From the NCBI GenBank assembly GCA_963932145.1, contig OZ010581.1, positions 83,495,593-83,559,592 of the forward strand: a stretch of 64,000 nt of DNA, written 5' to 3'. Positions within the stretch are counted from its first letter, which is position 1, and every line of letters starts with the position of its first letter. The notes below the pieces were generated by a model. It was not told where the DNA came from and did no database searches. It saw only the letters and a list, made by a program, of their open reading frames with translations. The stretch is from Acanthosepion lycidas. Lineage: Eukaryota > Mollusca > Cephalopoda > Sepiida > Sepiidae. The translations under genes and the position numbers were made by a program. Positions 50,301 to 63,369 of this stretch are shown one piece after another.

Positions 50301-50381
50301 TTAGGTTGGTGCAAAAATAATATCGTTTTTTGACGTTAAAAAAATATGTCAAAAAACGATATTATTTTTGCATCAACCTAA
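50301..50381. mobile_element. Palindromic mariner MITE, 81-bp form
   Basis: Same TTAGGTTGGTGCAAAAAT end and TA flanks as the copies at 7477 and 20644, but each arm lacks about 10 bases (around GACGTAATAATG). One base in the right terminal repeat differs (GCATCAACC). Its length is close to the 80-bp primate MADE1. Confidence 0.9.
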
Positions 50382-50965
50382 TATTACCTTCACTCTCTCA
50401 GCAATGTTTAGTTTTAAAAAGTGATAATTAAAATATTAGTGAAGCCTAAACATATGAAAGTGAATTTATGTTTTCTTATTCTTTGAGAATTTACAACAAA
50501 AATATTAAACACTATTTATTAAATTGTTTATTTACAAGAATAATTTTATATTTACAATATTCTAAAAATGTGAACCAATACAATATTTATCATTTACAAA
50601 TTTATAAAGAAATGAATATGAAAGCAATTTTTATTCATAAATTTATAAAAATTGACTAAACCATAAAAACATGTGAACTCTAATGCAATCTTTATCATTT
50701 ACCATTTTATAAAGTTTGAATTGGCAATTCATTGATATTTTGCTAACCATTCCAAAAAACACAATCAGCCAGCTTTGCCAATTGCTTTAGACAAGGTGCT
50801 TAGTGTCCATTCTTAAGATTTCTTCATCAGTCAGTACTTGCCTGACAATAAACAATCTATTGGTAAATTTTCTAGGTATTTTTAGAAATATTATCAATGA
50901 TTTAAAAAGAAATTTTCAAAATTATGTTTTTTAAAAAAGAGTAGGAAGTGGGAGGGGATAACATA
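50382..50965. other. Short stretch without recognised feature
   Basis: AT-rich spacer between the MITE and the Tc1-like element; nothing recognised. Confidence 0.5.
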
Positions 50966-52533
50966 CACTGCATGCCAAATTATTATCAAGATAACTTTTT
51001 TTTCTAATATTTCAAAAACTGTCCAATGAATTCACACAAAATTTTCACCCAATGTTGGCAACACTTGTCTGCACAATCACTGAAATTTTCATACTGATCT
51101 GCGCAATGTAAACAAACTGGCGCCATATTTGTTATCAGCACTGTGATTTGAGCATGCCAAATTATTAGAAAAGTGTAAGAATTTTGTGAAAAGATGGGCC
51201 GTAAAAGCAGTTTAAGTGATGATGAAAAGAAAACTATCACCTCAGAACTCTCAAAAGGTAAATCTACCGTAGAAATTTCTAAAATGATAGGGAGGTGTCA
51301 TCAAGCAGTGAAAAAGTTCATCGCCGACCCTACACAAGTACACAAAAGAGCAGATAAAGGCAAACCGAAGGTTATTTTATATCGTCTCGTGTCACGACTT
51401 AAATGAGAGGCCACGAAGAACCCTGGACTTACCCGTCAAGAGCTTTTCAGTTGCATTGGGGATCCTACTGTGTCAAAAAGTACTCGGTGTCGGTATCTGA
51501 GGGAAATAGCAACAACAGTCAAACCTGTATCGAAGCCTCCGTTGATGAGAAATCACATTCAAAATTGATTGAAATGGGCCGAGGACAATATGAAGATTGA
51601 CTTCTCTAAAGTTTTGTTCACAGACAAAACTCGAGCAATACTTGATGGGCCAGGTAGATGGTGCAAAGGCTGGGTAATGAACGGACAGAATCGCTATCAG
51701 CGTTTGAGACACCAACAAGGCGGTGAAGGCATAATGATCTGGGGTGGTATTATTGAAAAAACATTAGTGGGTCCATGGAGAGTACCAGATGGCGTCAATA
51801 TGACTGCTGGTGCATACATTGCATTTATGAAGGAGCATCTTGAACTGTGGATGAAAAGGTAAAGAGTTGCCTTCAAGGGGCCATTGTTTTTATGCAAGAT
51901 AACGCTCCCTCACATGTTGCTCACAAGACTACTGAATATTTGAAACAGGCTTCGATGGACCTTGAAAAATGAAGTGGCCAGCAAATTCTTCGGATTTGAA
52001 CCCAATCGAAAACCTTTGGAGCATCATGAAGCAAAGACTGTACGCGAACGGACAGCAATTTAGGAGCAACGCTGAGTTGTGGGAAGCAATTCTTGACATA
52101 TCTCGCGGTATTACAGCAGATGACATCCTACAATTAACAAATTCTATGAATCGTTGACTTCTTCACGTAATTTCAAAACAGGGAAAGCACATTCCCTATT
52201 AATTTGTTTAAAACTGTGCCTTTGTTTGTATCTGTTATTATTTGTTTTATTATCTTATTTATTAGCTTTTTTTGATCATAAACATTCACGTGCAACATTA
52301 ATAAACGTTTTGTTTGCTCAATTCTGGGAATTTTACTAAACCTTTCTAATACTTTGGCATGCTCAAATCACCGTGCTGATAACAAATATGGCGCCAGTTT
52401 GTTTACATTGCGCAGATCAGTATGAAAATTTCGGTGATTGCGCAGGTCAGTGTTGTCAACATTGTGTGAATTGATTATACGGTTTTTGAAATATTAGAAA
52501 AAAGTTATCTCGATAATAATTTGGCACGCAGTG
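50966..52533 (+). mobile_element. Tc1-like transposon, 1568 bp, both ends intact
   Basis: Ends are CACTGCATGCCAAATTATTA on the left and the near reverse complement ending GGCACGCAGTG on the right, flanked by TA (50964-50965 and 52534-52535). The inverted repeats extend about 200 bp inward (to about 51177 and from about 52337). Each carries a second, internal GCATGCCAAA-type site, the IR/DR arrangement seen in some Tc1 elements. The transposase frame between them is broken. Arm similarity suggests a fairly recent insertion. Confidence 0.9.
51194..52157 (+). pseudogene. Tc1-like transposase, disrupted
   Basis: Starts MGRKSSLSDDEKKTITSEL with a helix-turn-helix (STVEISKMIGRCHQAVKKFI, about residues 25-44). 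The frame shifts near 51400 and meets a TGA at 51566. The catalytic domain then resumes with KVLFTDKTRAILDG (first Asp). A further shift near 51860 leads to FMQDNAPSHVAHKT (second Asp). After another shift near 51968 come KWPANSSDLNPIENLW (Glu) and the C-terminus NSMNR. Counting across the last shift, spacing of the second Asp to Glu is about 35 residues, so the group is near the DD34E/DD35E boundary. Not functional as it stands. Confidence 0.9.
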
Positions 52534-52535
52534 TA

Positions 52536-54454
52536 TAATTGCTGGAGTTTCAGTCTTTGGATTTATGTTGATTTGGAATCCTAGATCACAATTATATAAA
52601 CAATTGGAAAATGAACGCAAGTAACCTGGGATATAAAATTGAGAAGAAAATGTATAATGTCCAGAAAAATCATGTTCATTTAAATTTTCTTCTACAGTTC
52701 AAAGATATTTTTATGAATAAAAAAAAAAAAAACTTTTCATAGTTATTTATAAATTGTAAATAATAAATATTGCATTGTAGTATAAAATTTTGTATGTTTT
52801 TATAAATTTTTGAGTAAAAAGATTTCTTTTCAAATTTCTTTATAAAATGGTGAATAATAAATATCTCATTGTACTTGGTTCACATATATTTTTATAATCT
52901 TATAAATAATCATTACCAAGGAAATCTCAGTAATTTAAAGAAATAGCCATGAAAACTGGGCATTTGAAACACCATTTTTTTGCAGGAACAAAGGTTAAAT
53001 ATTGCTTATTTTTAAAGAAATTTAGTAAATAAAAGAAATGCTGTAAAGGAATCAATAAAAATATTTGAAAAAGAAATTAAAACAAAACAAAAATAAAAGA
53101 GAAAATGACTTTATTCTTTCTCTCCAGTTAAATGTTTTCCTCGTTTTAAATTTTTTGCATATGCAATTTGCTTTTCTGGATCTTTTGTTTTTCATTTGAT
53201 ATATTCACTTTTATAACAATTTATCCACAAATCTGGTTATTTGCAATGAAATGGTTATGCAAAGTTCCACAGGAAATGTCTGCTTTGCTCTGCAAGGTTC
53301 ATTTAGCTGTCAGTCATAATGATGGATTGCTCTTTGCATATAGACACACTCACCTGATATAGTTTGCTACATTTATACAAACACACTCTAACCGTCTGGC
53401 CTATTATAACACTTTCCAAAATTTGATACACATAATGAACAAAACAAAATGGCCTATTCAAACACACTCCTAAATTTAAGCAAAAATATTTGCTTTTTCG
53501 TTCACACAAATATTTACATTAAAGTTTAATGATTAAACAATGACATTAGTATAAATCCAATCTTCTTGATCTTAGACATGCCAATAAGAACAAAGATTAT
53601 TTTTAATCCCTCTCAAATCAATTATATAACATCTACTTAAAACATCTGATAAATACACAAGACATTTTTGATACACATTTTGTTTCTTGAGACACAATAC
53701 TAAGAAAAGTACAATTCTTTTAAACATTTACTTCCATGTTTACAAAAACATTACCTATATATTCCTATAACTATACTTATTGACTTTATTCCTGCATATT
53801 TTAATCTGTATGCACAACCTCTCTTTTGTTTTGGTTCATACTCTGTTCATTCTTAGATCTACAGACCTTTTTTCTCTATCTTAATTATATTGGACTGTGA
53901 TTTCATTTCTTTTTTTAATTTTTTTTTTATTTGGGATCGTAGCAAATAATTCAGTAACTATGGATAACATAAACATAATTTCTTTTTTGAAATTTTTTCA
54001 GTAAGGTGATAATTATGAATAATTTCACAGTTTCAAGAGACTCAAGTTGTTGAAATGAATAGTCTCAAGGTTGTATATTTTATTTACATATGCAACAAAC
54101 TTAGTAAGAGATGAATTTTCAACATGAAGTTACCAATTATAGTAGATAAATATTTGAAAGTTTTCCTCTTCGTAAGTAAGTTTGTATGATTGTTTTATTT
54201 TACTTTATTTCTTTATTTTAACAAAATTTACAGTAAATATAAAAAAATTATTTGAATTCATTTTGTATCAAGGAAATCTTTCAAATATTTCTAAAATGTC
54301 TCCTTTTCCTTACTAAAATATTGTTTTGGTATTCTCAATTGAAATCAGTAAAAGTTTATTTTGTTAACATGGATTCAGTGTTTTAATAAATTTAATATTT
54401 TCACAATTTTTTCTAGAAAATATTATAAAATTTATTTTTATTTATTTATATTTC
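52536..54454. other. Stretch without recognised feature
   Basis: AT-rich, with a 40-bp exact repeat at 54116-54155 shared with 48954. Small ORFs are not recognisable. Confidence 0.5.
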
Positions 54455-54740
54455 TTGTCACTATGTAGTGCACAATGAAATTGGACAGCAGTCCCCCCAG
54501 GTGCACCCCCAATAAAACAAAAACATGCACAGCATTGAATGAGGTGACGTAGTACATTTAAAATACATTGAAAATTGTCAGTGGGCAGCAGCATTCATTT
54601 TTAAGCAGGGCCCAGGGATAAAAGCTGTCCCTAAAGTGCTCTGTCCTAGAATTAAAATGTTGCCCTGAGGGTAACAGTTCAAACAAGTAGTACACAAGAT
54701 GCATGCTGTCTTTCATTATGTAATGGCTTTGTCCTTGTAT
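54455..54740. repeat. Old interspersed repeat, G+C-richer
   Basis: Contains GGACAGCAGTCCCCCCAGG, AAGTGCTCTGTCCTAG and CCTGAGGGTAACAGTTCAAA in a distinctly less AT-rich block. The order GTGCTCTGT...GAGGG.AACAGTTCAAA is reminiscent of a widely dispersed animal repeat, but I cannot name the family. Confidence 0.4.
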
Positions 54741-54931
54741 TTTAACCCATTAATGCTCACCATAAAATTAATATAAAATCTGGTATTAATTTTAGGTTTC
54801 TACTGTTAATGCCACTGCCCCATTTTTTAGGACAGTGAGAATTCATGGATTAAACATGTTTTCTGTTCTCAGCAATAATAATGTGGTCAATTTGTACACA
54901 TCTCAGTATGCATACACATATCTTTGAAGTA

Positions 54932-55685
54932 TTAGGTTGATACAAAAACTCCTAATGTCATCTTTCACATTTGTTAGGGAAATGGTAGAAGTGTCTTTAA
55001 TGTTTACTTAGCTCTTTATTGCTTCTATAATCAGTCAACTATAGTATATTGTTTGCACAAGCCTTAGGAAAGTTAAGAAAATGAGCTCCACATGAACTTT
55101 AGAGAAAGGACAGTATTCAATGGCTTTCCTCCTCTTGCTTGATACAGAATAAAGTCATTTTTGACAAAAAAATCACTGGAGATTACAAAAAAAGGATTTA
55201 TTGCAAGAATCCAAAATATAGCAAAAGGTTAGGTCCAGGACATGCTTAAACATCATAACCTAAACAGAAAAAAAAGTTTCTCTTTGTTATTTGGTGAGAT
55301 ACAAAGGAAATTCTTTGTAACAAACTACTAGTACCTGAATAAATTGGCTTACTTAAATGATGCCTTAAAATAAAAAAGGTCCTTGTAATTTCCTAACACA
55401 ATAACACCATGTTTAACAAATGGGACATAGCAAATGGTTATGTAGTTAGGATGGGAAATTCTTCCATATATATATATTCTCCAGATTTGTCCCTTGATTT
55501 GAACAAAACCTTTTGCTTGGTCATTGAAAAATCTATCAAATTCTTTTATGAAATAATAAACAATTTAGATGAACTGTCATAGAAAGCTGGGACAAATACA
55601 TTGATGACTGAATAATGATGCTATGAATTTACATGAATAAACAATTTTGTTAAAAAAGGCTGAAAACTTTTTGCATCAAACCTAA
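54932..55685 (+). mobile_element. Decayed, shortened mariner element
   Basis: Begins TTAGGTTGATACAAAAAC and ends TTTTTGCATCAAACCTAA, with TA on both sides; 754 bp versus about 1.3 kb for a full mariner. Broken frames still show mariner transposase pieces: KNPKYSKRLGPGHA, then LGWEILPYIYILQICPL (compare the LGWEVLPHPPYSPDLAPSDY signature) and, later, HRKLGQIH. The N-terminal part is missing. Its ends resemble those of the mariner MITEs in this window, so it may represent a relative of the family that mobilised them. Confidence 0.8.
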
Positions 55686-58600
55686 TAATACACACCTACA
55701 TCAATACCAGGTTTCACATTCTCATCTATCATCTATACACTTATAATAAATTCTCATAAGTAACCTACTTCAAAGTCTTTCATATATATATAAGTAGCAA
55801 ATTTTCATTAATGTATGAAAGATTTTTTTAAATTTTTTCTTTAGTTCTAGTTCAGAGCATACACACACAAAGGAATGTTATAAAGTTCTTGAGTTGACCC
55901 ACATTCGAAAAACAATAAGTGTGTTAAGCTCAATGACACTTATCAAAATTGCTAGAATTTAACATATTTCTATAACCGGTAGAATTTTTGTCAAAAAAAG
56001 TGCTCAATAAATAACTGGAACAACAATAATCTATAAATTGATTAGTAGATGTTCAAAGGACTTATCTTATTGACCAACTCCAGAGTTTCATATAACAATA
56101 CTCATCAGAATCAGAAGGTTCAATAAATTTACACAAGACTTTGGAGTTGATCCTATGAGATAAGTCCTTAAGATAATATTTTTTTAATTAATTTATAAAC
56201 AAACACACACACACACATATATATTTAATATATTTGTATATGCAACCTATTATTATATACCCCCAAATCAACATATACACTAACCAAACAAACCAATTAA
56301 TAAATTATTTTTTTACACTTACACACGTATATTTTTACACTTTCCTACAGCCATATTTAGAGATATCTGAAGAGTTTTAAACTTTATATCAATACAAAAC
56401 ACACCTGTATCTTCCTACATAAACATTTTATGTACTGTGATTCTCACTAGGTGCTTTATCTATTCTTGTGGACTTTTGCCAGACTATGCTTAGTAAATGT
56501 CATCACATCATCTCAGCAAAGAAAATTTGTTTTAAAACAGTTTCTCATTTTATACACTCTCATATTTGACATACAACTCAAAATATCTCTAATGACGATA
56601 GATTTGAAACTCTTTCTTATAATCTTCTGCGTTGCAATCTCTCACGTATGTAAACATATATTGATAAGCAAACATAAATATAACAATATAACAATTTGAA
56701 GCATTTTTCAATGTTTTGATAAATGCAACTGTCAAAATTTTTAAAGTCTTTTTCTCATGTCTTTATAGGCATTATTAAGATTTTTGGACCCACTTCCTTT
56801 CTTTCACTATCTCTCTCCATCTCTTTTGTAATTATCTTCTTCACTTTCTCTGTCTAAAATGATCTCTCTTTTCAATTCCCTCTCTCTATACTACACACAA
56901 AAATGGTTTTATACGTTTCCTAATTACATTTAACAAAGAAAAAACTATGCACACCACTTATGCTAACACTTCATTTGTTTTTGTTTAATTTCTTATTCTG
57001 CTTAACACTATCATCAAAATCTTTAAAGTACATTAATAGTTTTTTTTTATGTTGCCAGTAAAATATTTTTTTAAATTCCACATTTGTTTAACTTATTAAC
57101 ATTTAACTGTAAAAAAATACAGAAAGTAGTAACAATTGAAATTATTGTTAACATACTGGTATAATCATAGTTTAATTTTTATATGCTAACAAAAAAAATA
57201 ACTTTATCTAATTTACTGCCATCTTTTTGTAGTAGTAATAATAAGATTTTGTTAAATCAAGAATATATATTGTTATATAGGACTGTCCAATTCATTGTTG
57301 ATGAAATTAATGTTTTTAACCATTAATGCAATCAACTTGATTTATTTTTAAAAAATGAATAAAAATGTTTTTTAAAAAGTAAAAAAAAAGCAAGCATCAT
57401 TTTTACTTAGTATATCTTACTCTTCAAAAATGAGAGAACTTTCCAATCTTCCATTACATACAATATTTCACTCTTAATGTTTCTTAATATCACCATTTCA
57501 CCAACAAATTCTTAAATCCATTTAAATACTTCTTTATGAAGTATTGAAAAATTCAAAAATGAAGTCTGCCACACATGAAATATCCACTTACATACATTTT
57601 AATCTTTATAATCTTTAATTTGTATCTACCAACATTTCTGGAAGACAAAACACTCTCTTCACTAATAATTTTCCTTCAAAAGATTTAACTTAGAACTTTT
57701 TCACCAAATTACTTTAAATGTGTCATTTTTTATTTGTGATTTTTATCATTTTCTTTCATCTCATAACCTCAGTGTGACATTTGTTTTACAAAATTCCTTT
57801 TTTAATCAATATTAGTTTTTTAGTTACTAAAATGAAAATATTTGTCAACAAAAAAAAGGAAAATTCAATCATTAGTAGCAAGAAAATTAAATATTTTCAA
57901 ATGGAACATCCATGAAGCATTACACTAACTCTTTTCAAGGCTTTCTTGCTACTCTTGAATCAGTGTCTTCCCAACAGTAGGGAAATGTAACTAGCTGTTA
58001 TCATTAGACTAAGAATAACATTTTTTTTCTAAATAAATAACCCATTGTTTAAATTTGAATTCTAACATTGTACAATCTATTTGTTTTTTTAATTGCCAGT
58101 TATCTTTTCTGCAGATATATATGAAGAGATTTACACCACTTGGGTTTTAACAAACTTCATTAGTTTGAAAAAAAAAACAGACACTTTGCAGCAGACAAAA
58201 TTAGTAACTAGTAACAAATCTAGCCTATCAGGACTGGAAGCAAATAATAATTAGCTGATACCTGATGTCAGGGAATCCATTCTTTAGACAGCTCCTCTCT
58301 ATTGTAATAAAAGGGGTAGAGTTGGAGATATACCCTGATGTTTGCAGCAATAGTTGGAAGAAACAGGCAACATTTGGATAATCCACCATGTGCAAGTGAG
58401 TCATGTGTGGTACTCCAAAATAAAATGACCCTATGTTACATTTTTCCTCATGACATGATAAATATATACGAACAATAATACAAATTTTAGTTATAGCCAA
58501 AGTATTTAAATAGACCTCCATTTTGTACTGGTAAAAATGGTAATTTAGAGAAATAGTAGCAGTATTTTTGTTAAAAATATAAAACTCTTTTCAGTTCAAA

Positions 58601-59754
58601 TTTTTGTTACATTTGAAAACCAAAAGCATTCAATTTTAATATTAACTTAATTGTTGTGATGTGTACTTAGCATCAAAGTAATTGCATTTAGTATGCTGAT
58701 TGGCTAGAGAAAAGCATCTGATCTGAAGAGAGTGTTTAAAAAATGTTTTGTACGGAATTGGATTTGCTTTATAATTTTTGTATTTTTAATACTTTATTTT
58801 CACTTATTTTAACTTTATCTGAAATGTTTGCTTTAGCCATTATTTCAGAATACAATTTTGATTTACCCTTTTAATTATTTACTAAAAACCTTAGGGCAGA
58901 TTGAGTTCTTTAGTCTTGGCTGATAACAAGTCTAAGAGAAGAAAAAATACAAACTGTGGAGAAGGCAACAGAAAACCATTCCATTTTTTAGAAGTCATGG
59001 CAACACAACAAATTGGACTCTGGAAAGAACTATGATTGACTATGTCCTGAAAAGACCTGGTATTTTTTTTAAAATTAAAAATGTACATCTTGCTAAATTA
59101 TACAACCATATCTCATTAGTTTATTTGAAATCTCAAGAAAATAAGCTGCATGAATTTAATTTATAATAAACATTTTAAGTTGTAAACAAATTTCTAAAAG
59201 TTATTATAATTTTGAGTCAGCTTTACAATATTTCTTATCCAAATTTTTATGGAGATGTGATCTGTAGGCTCATTGAAAAGAGAAAAAATATTAAAAGATT
59301 TGAATATAGCTGCATATTTGATGAATAAAATTTTCTTTCATTATGTTTCTGTTTGTTTCTTTATTACTGAATTTAATATTTTTGTTAGGAGAAAGCCATT
59401 GTTTTATTCTGAGTGGTGGGAATCAAAATTTGTGTTCTAAGTTTAAAATATTGCAAGAAAATGGTAATAATAACAGAGACTATGAGGATAATATATGTAA
59501 TAGTAAATAAGGGTAATACAGAAAAAGTTATAATAAAAATAATAGTAAGAGTAATGAAAACTGCAATAAACTATAGTAGAAATGATGATCATAATGAAGA
59601 TATTGATGTACATGATGATAATAAGCAGGAGGATGGCTGTCAGAAAACTAACAAAAATATTATGCTTAAAATAGTAATAATTAATCATAAATGAAATAGT
59701 ATTAACTACTTATAAGGTATTAATCACCGAACCTTAATTATTGGGATGATAAAA
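55686..59754. other. Stretch without recognised gene
   Basis: AT-rich DNA holding the small inverted repeat at 56055-56172. ORFs such as 58228-58521 on the minus strand have no recognisable motif, and 59413-59694 is a low-complexity AAT/ATA-derived frame. Confidence 0.45.
56055..56172. repeat. Small inverted repeat, about 32-bp arms
   Basis: AAAGGACTTATCTTATTGAC...CAACTCCAGAG (56055-56085) faces CTTTGGAGTTGATCC...GAGATAAGTCCTT (56139-56170), imperfectly matched, with a 53-bp spacer. Possibly a MITE relic. Confidence 0.65.
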
Positions 59755-60620
59755 ATCAAAGGAATAATTTGGTAACTGACAATGGGAGAGAAGAAAAACA
59801 AAGTAACAAAACAGCTGAGGCTATTAATAACAATAACTCCAGCAAGAAAGAAGTTGCACTTTTCAAGAAACAGTTTAATGTCCCTGAAACACCATTAACA
59901 GAAATGAGGTAACTACAATCTGCAGCAAATGAGTGAAACAGTAGACATGTTCAGCAACAACTGCAAAAATCCAGGAAGGACAAAGTAATGTGTGAGAAGT
60001 ACCCAAAAAGGATGAAAGAGGTTGTTGTACACTGGTCAAAGCAGACATGGAAGGCCTGATAAGTATTGTATAAAACCAGAGATTGACAAATTCTATCACC
60101 ATTGCACCATCATAGTGACAATGTAGAAAGTACAAGAACAATGCTGGCTACATTATCTCAGGCTGCCCAGAACTGACAATGATTGACTATACATTCTCAG
60201 GCATAACAAAAGGTAGCATTGTAATATATCTGAAAGTATTACAAAAACAAAACAACTGAGTATAAACATCAATGAAAGCACAGAGACTAAAAAACAATGT
60301 CACCATCCCCTGGGACATGCCAATTCACACTGATAGGCAAATTAATGATCTAACAATATTATCAAGGACAGGAAAGAAAAAGAGTGCAATACCAACGAAA
60401 AGAAACATCTTCTAAAGAGTTATTTGAAGCTAACAAAATAAAAAAGCAAAAACGTATAGATTAAAATCAACAGAATGTATGGTATATGATCATAGGACCT
60501 CTAACACATGTGAAGGGAATGGAAACATTCACCACCCATATCATATGCACATATGCTGTCCAGATTACCCTACTTGGAACAGCAGATATGATATGTCAAT
60601 CCAGTGACATCTCTTCTATA
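59755..60620 (+). pseudogene. LINE-type polyprotein C-terminal relic 1
   Basis: The + strand, in several frames, carries pieces resembling the region after the reverse transcriptase in invertebrate LINEs: PWDMPIHTDRQIND (about 60310-60350), comparable to WDFPIQTD..I.ARRPDIV; then VKGMETFTTHI and AVQITLLGTADMI (about 60510-60590), comparable to the ...GALG..KG and ALLGTAHILR tail. Heavily decayed; no open frame longer than about 90 codons. Confidence 0.5.
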
Positions 60621-61439
60621 GAACATAGGGCTATATTTGGGATCTGACACTACAGGATATAAAATAGGAAGCACAAAGAAAACATTAATACTACTAATAA
60701 TAATAATCGTATCACTATCATCATCATTGTAGTCATCAATTAATTACATTAATGACGGTATTGTAATGCAACTCAGTGCAATTTTTTGACTGTCCAAATA
60801 ATAATAATTTTATTTTAATAACAGTGATAATGAGAATAATTAGAATAATTAATATTTGTAACCCTATCTGCAATTATAGTCTCCAACAAGATCATAAAAT
60901 CTTTTTTGAGATTTTTTTAGAATGTCAATGTACCTTTAAATTATCTACATTAATGTAATGTCCAATTTAAAAGCAGTAATGAATATTATTACTAATTAAA
61001 ATACCTATTATTTTTATATTAAATACCCACAGTAAATATTTCAAAAATTTCTTCACTTTAATAAAATTTTAATGTGATTTTTCCCATGTTTGAACTAAAC
61101 AAATCAAAATTAATAGCATTAAGAAGACTTTTAGAAAAGAATTACTCAAGTGAAATATATTTCTCAACATGATAGATTAATTAGTTTACAACAATGTCAG
61201 GTAAACTACCATTCCTTAACAGTTTTAATAATACAAAAAACATTTTAAGAAAAAAGAAACGTTTATTTTTCTGTTCTAAAGACAATACTTTATAGCCTTA
61301 TTATTAATCATTTATTTGCAGTTTTAGCTTTATAATACAAAATCCTGTGTGACTTTGAAAATCAAATGAATCCTGGTCAGAAGAAATCTAATTATTGTGA
61401 AAAAAAAAGAAGAAACAAAAACATGTCTAATAGAAAATT

Positions 61440-61806
61440 TCACTGTTCCAGTAGAGAATCTCTCATTGTAAAATTAAAAGAAAGCAAAAAACTGGATAAG
61501 TATTTGGACTTCATAATAGAAGTGAGGAAATTGTAGGAGATAAAGATAACAGTTGTGCTAGTCATTCTAGGAGCACAGGGTACAATCTGGAAGAACTTGA
61601 AATACAAGGAAGAATCAAGATACCCACACAATAGCCAATTGAAAATACTAAAATGCATGCTGTCATTTAATCTCCAGTGCAACTTCTATGTGCCATGTCC
61701 CTTCAGAATGTGGTCAATCATGGCTCACTACAACTTCTTATACTTCACAGATCTTAGCAGCATTACTGGTTTGAAAAGTCAACAAATGCAAATAAAAGAA
61801 AAATAA
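61440..61806 (+). pseudogene. LINE-type polyprotein C-terminal relic 2
   Basis: Frames read KLDKYLDFIIEVRKLW (about 61489-61537) and then VLVILGAQGTIWKNLK (about 61554-61602). They match the K.YLDLA.E..KLW...V.VIPVV.GALGTI.K pattern of LINE C-termini. It covers a segment missing from relic 1 and could be part of the same dispersed copy or a second insertion. Confidence 0.55.
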
Positions 61807-63369
61807 CAATAACAGCTATAATATAAAGATAGATGTTAAAGAAAATAATAACAACAAAGTGAAAAAGTATGTAATTGTTGTTGTTATTAGACAATTACTA
61901 AAGTTATAGCCTCTATCTTAGCTTTTTAGTTTTATTTTTATGATTTTTTATTCTGAATTTAAGACATTAGTCATGCCTGTCTTCTCATTCATAACCCAAT
62001 TCAGTATAATGTATTGAAAGTAATTTTGAATAATAATAATAATAAAGATAATATTGATAATGGAAATAGAAGTGTAAGAAAATCTGTAATATTGATGACA
62101 ATACTGATGATCATTAAGATAATAACATAGTTGTTGTACGTGTCTGTTGATTTTTTTTCTTAATTCAACTCCAGTCACATAATTTTACACTTCATTGCCT
62201 TTTAGCACTGCAAATACACACTGATTTATTGTTCTTTTATTTTTTTTTAACTTTTCAGTCATAATAAAAATGATTAAAATCATTGTAATTTTTATAAACA
62301 ATATTCAATGCAATAAACAAGTTGTTAAAAATAGGCAACTAATTCACAACACACAGACAAAAGTCCATTTGCCATTTTTAATTTTAAAGGTTTTCTAAAG
62401 TTTTGACATGTAAAATATTAAGCTTTCCTTTGCTTCTTTTTCTTTCTTTTTTGTTGTTTTTTAACTTTTTAAAATTATTTTTGACATGAAAATAAAATAA
62501 AAAAACTTTCATCATTTTTCTTGTCAAGATGATAAAACTAGAAATAAACCACACTAGATAAATAACAGAAAAAATGATATTTTAAAAAATTCTGTTTATC
62601 TGTTCTTTTTTCATTTTCTTTCTTTTAAGGAATCTTTTTGCTTTTTAACAGATGTCATTCGTATTTTTTAAATTTCACTTTACACAGAACATGAGTATTA
62701 TATATGCAAACAATCAAATATCAAAATAATTTTTCTCATATTTTAAAGTTAATAATGAAATAAAATAAATAAGATATCAGCTTAAAATAAGTTGAACATA
62801 AGAAAATTGGGTTTACTTGATTTGTTGATTATGAAAACAATATGTATAATTATACCTGGTGTCAAACAAATGTTTTCGAATTTGAATGAGGCATAAAAAG
62901 GTTGAAAAGTAACAAAACTTAAAATTCAAAATGGAGTTACATAAAAAGCAAACATTAATTTTTAGTATCACAAACTGCTTTTCCTAATGATAAACTGCAT
63001 TGTAACAGAATTGAATATGAATTTATTGTTTAGTGTTCTTGCTAATATGCAAATTTAAGTGTTAATAGATATGCATATGCAAGAATTGAGTTTTTTTATA
63101 TGTAATTGTATATATATATGTGTGTGTGTGTATGTATGTATGTATGTATATGTATGAATATGTAGCAGTCCCAAAAAGTATATCCTTATAAAATAAATTT
63201 ATTTCATTCTGTATAGGAAGCATATTTTCAAAGCAAACTTGATGGTTTTTTGTTTTTTTTTTGCAGGGAATTTGAATAAATTTGAACATACAATATCACA
63301 TATATATAAAATAGTTCTTATGAATTTATAATTATGAATGTGTAGATATTTTATTTAAAATCCTGGTTT
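61807..63369. other. Stretch without recognised feature
   Basis: AT-rich, with AAT-type trinucleotide patches (62028-62045) and a TA/TG/TATG repeat at about 63107-63158. No gene seen. Confidence 0.5.

Noticed and set aside
58228-58521. 97-codon minus-strand ORF
   Set aside because: No recognisable motif, no splice context; possible repeat-derived frame, left unannotated as a gene.
59413-59694. 93-codon ORF rich in Ile/Val/Asn
   Set aside because: AAT/ATA-type low-complexity sequence, with an equally long ORF on the other strand.
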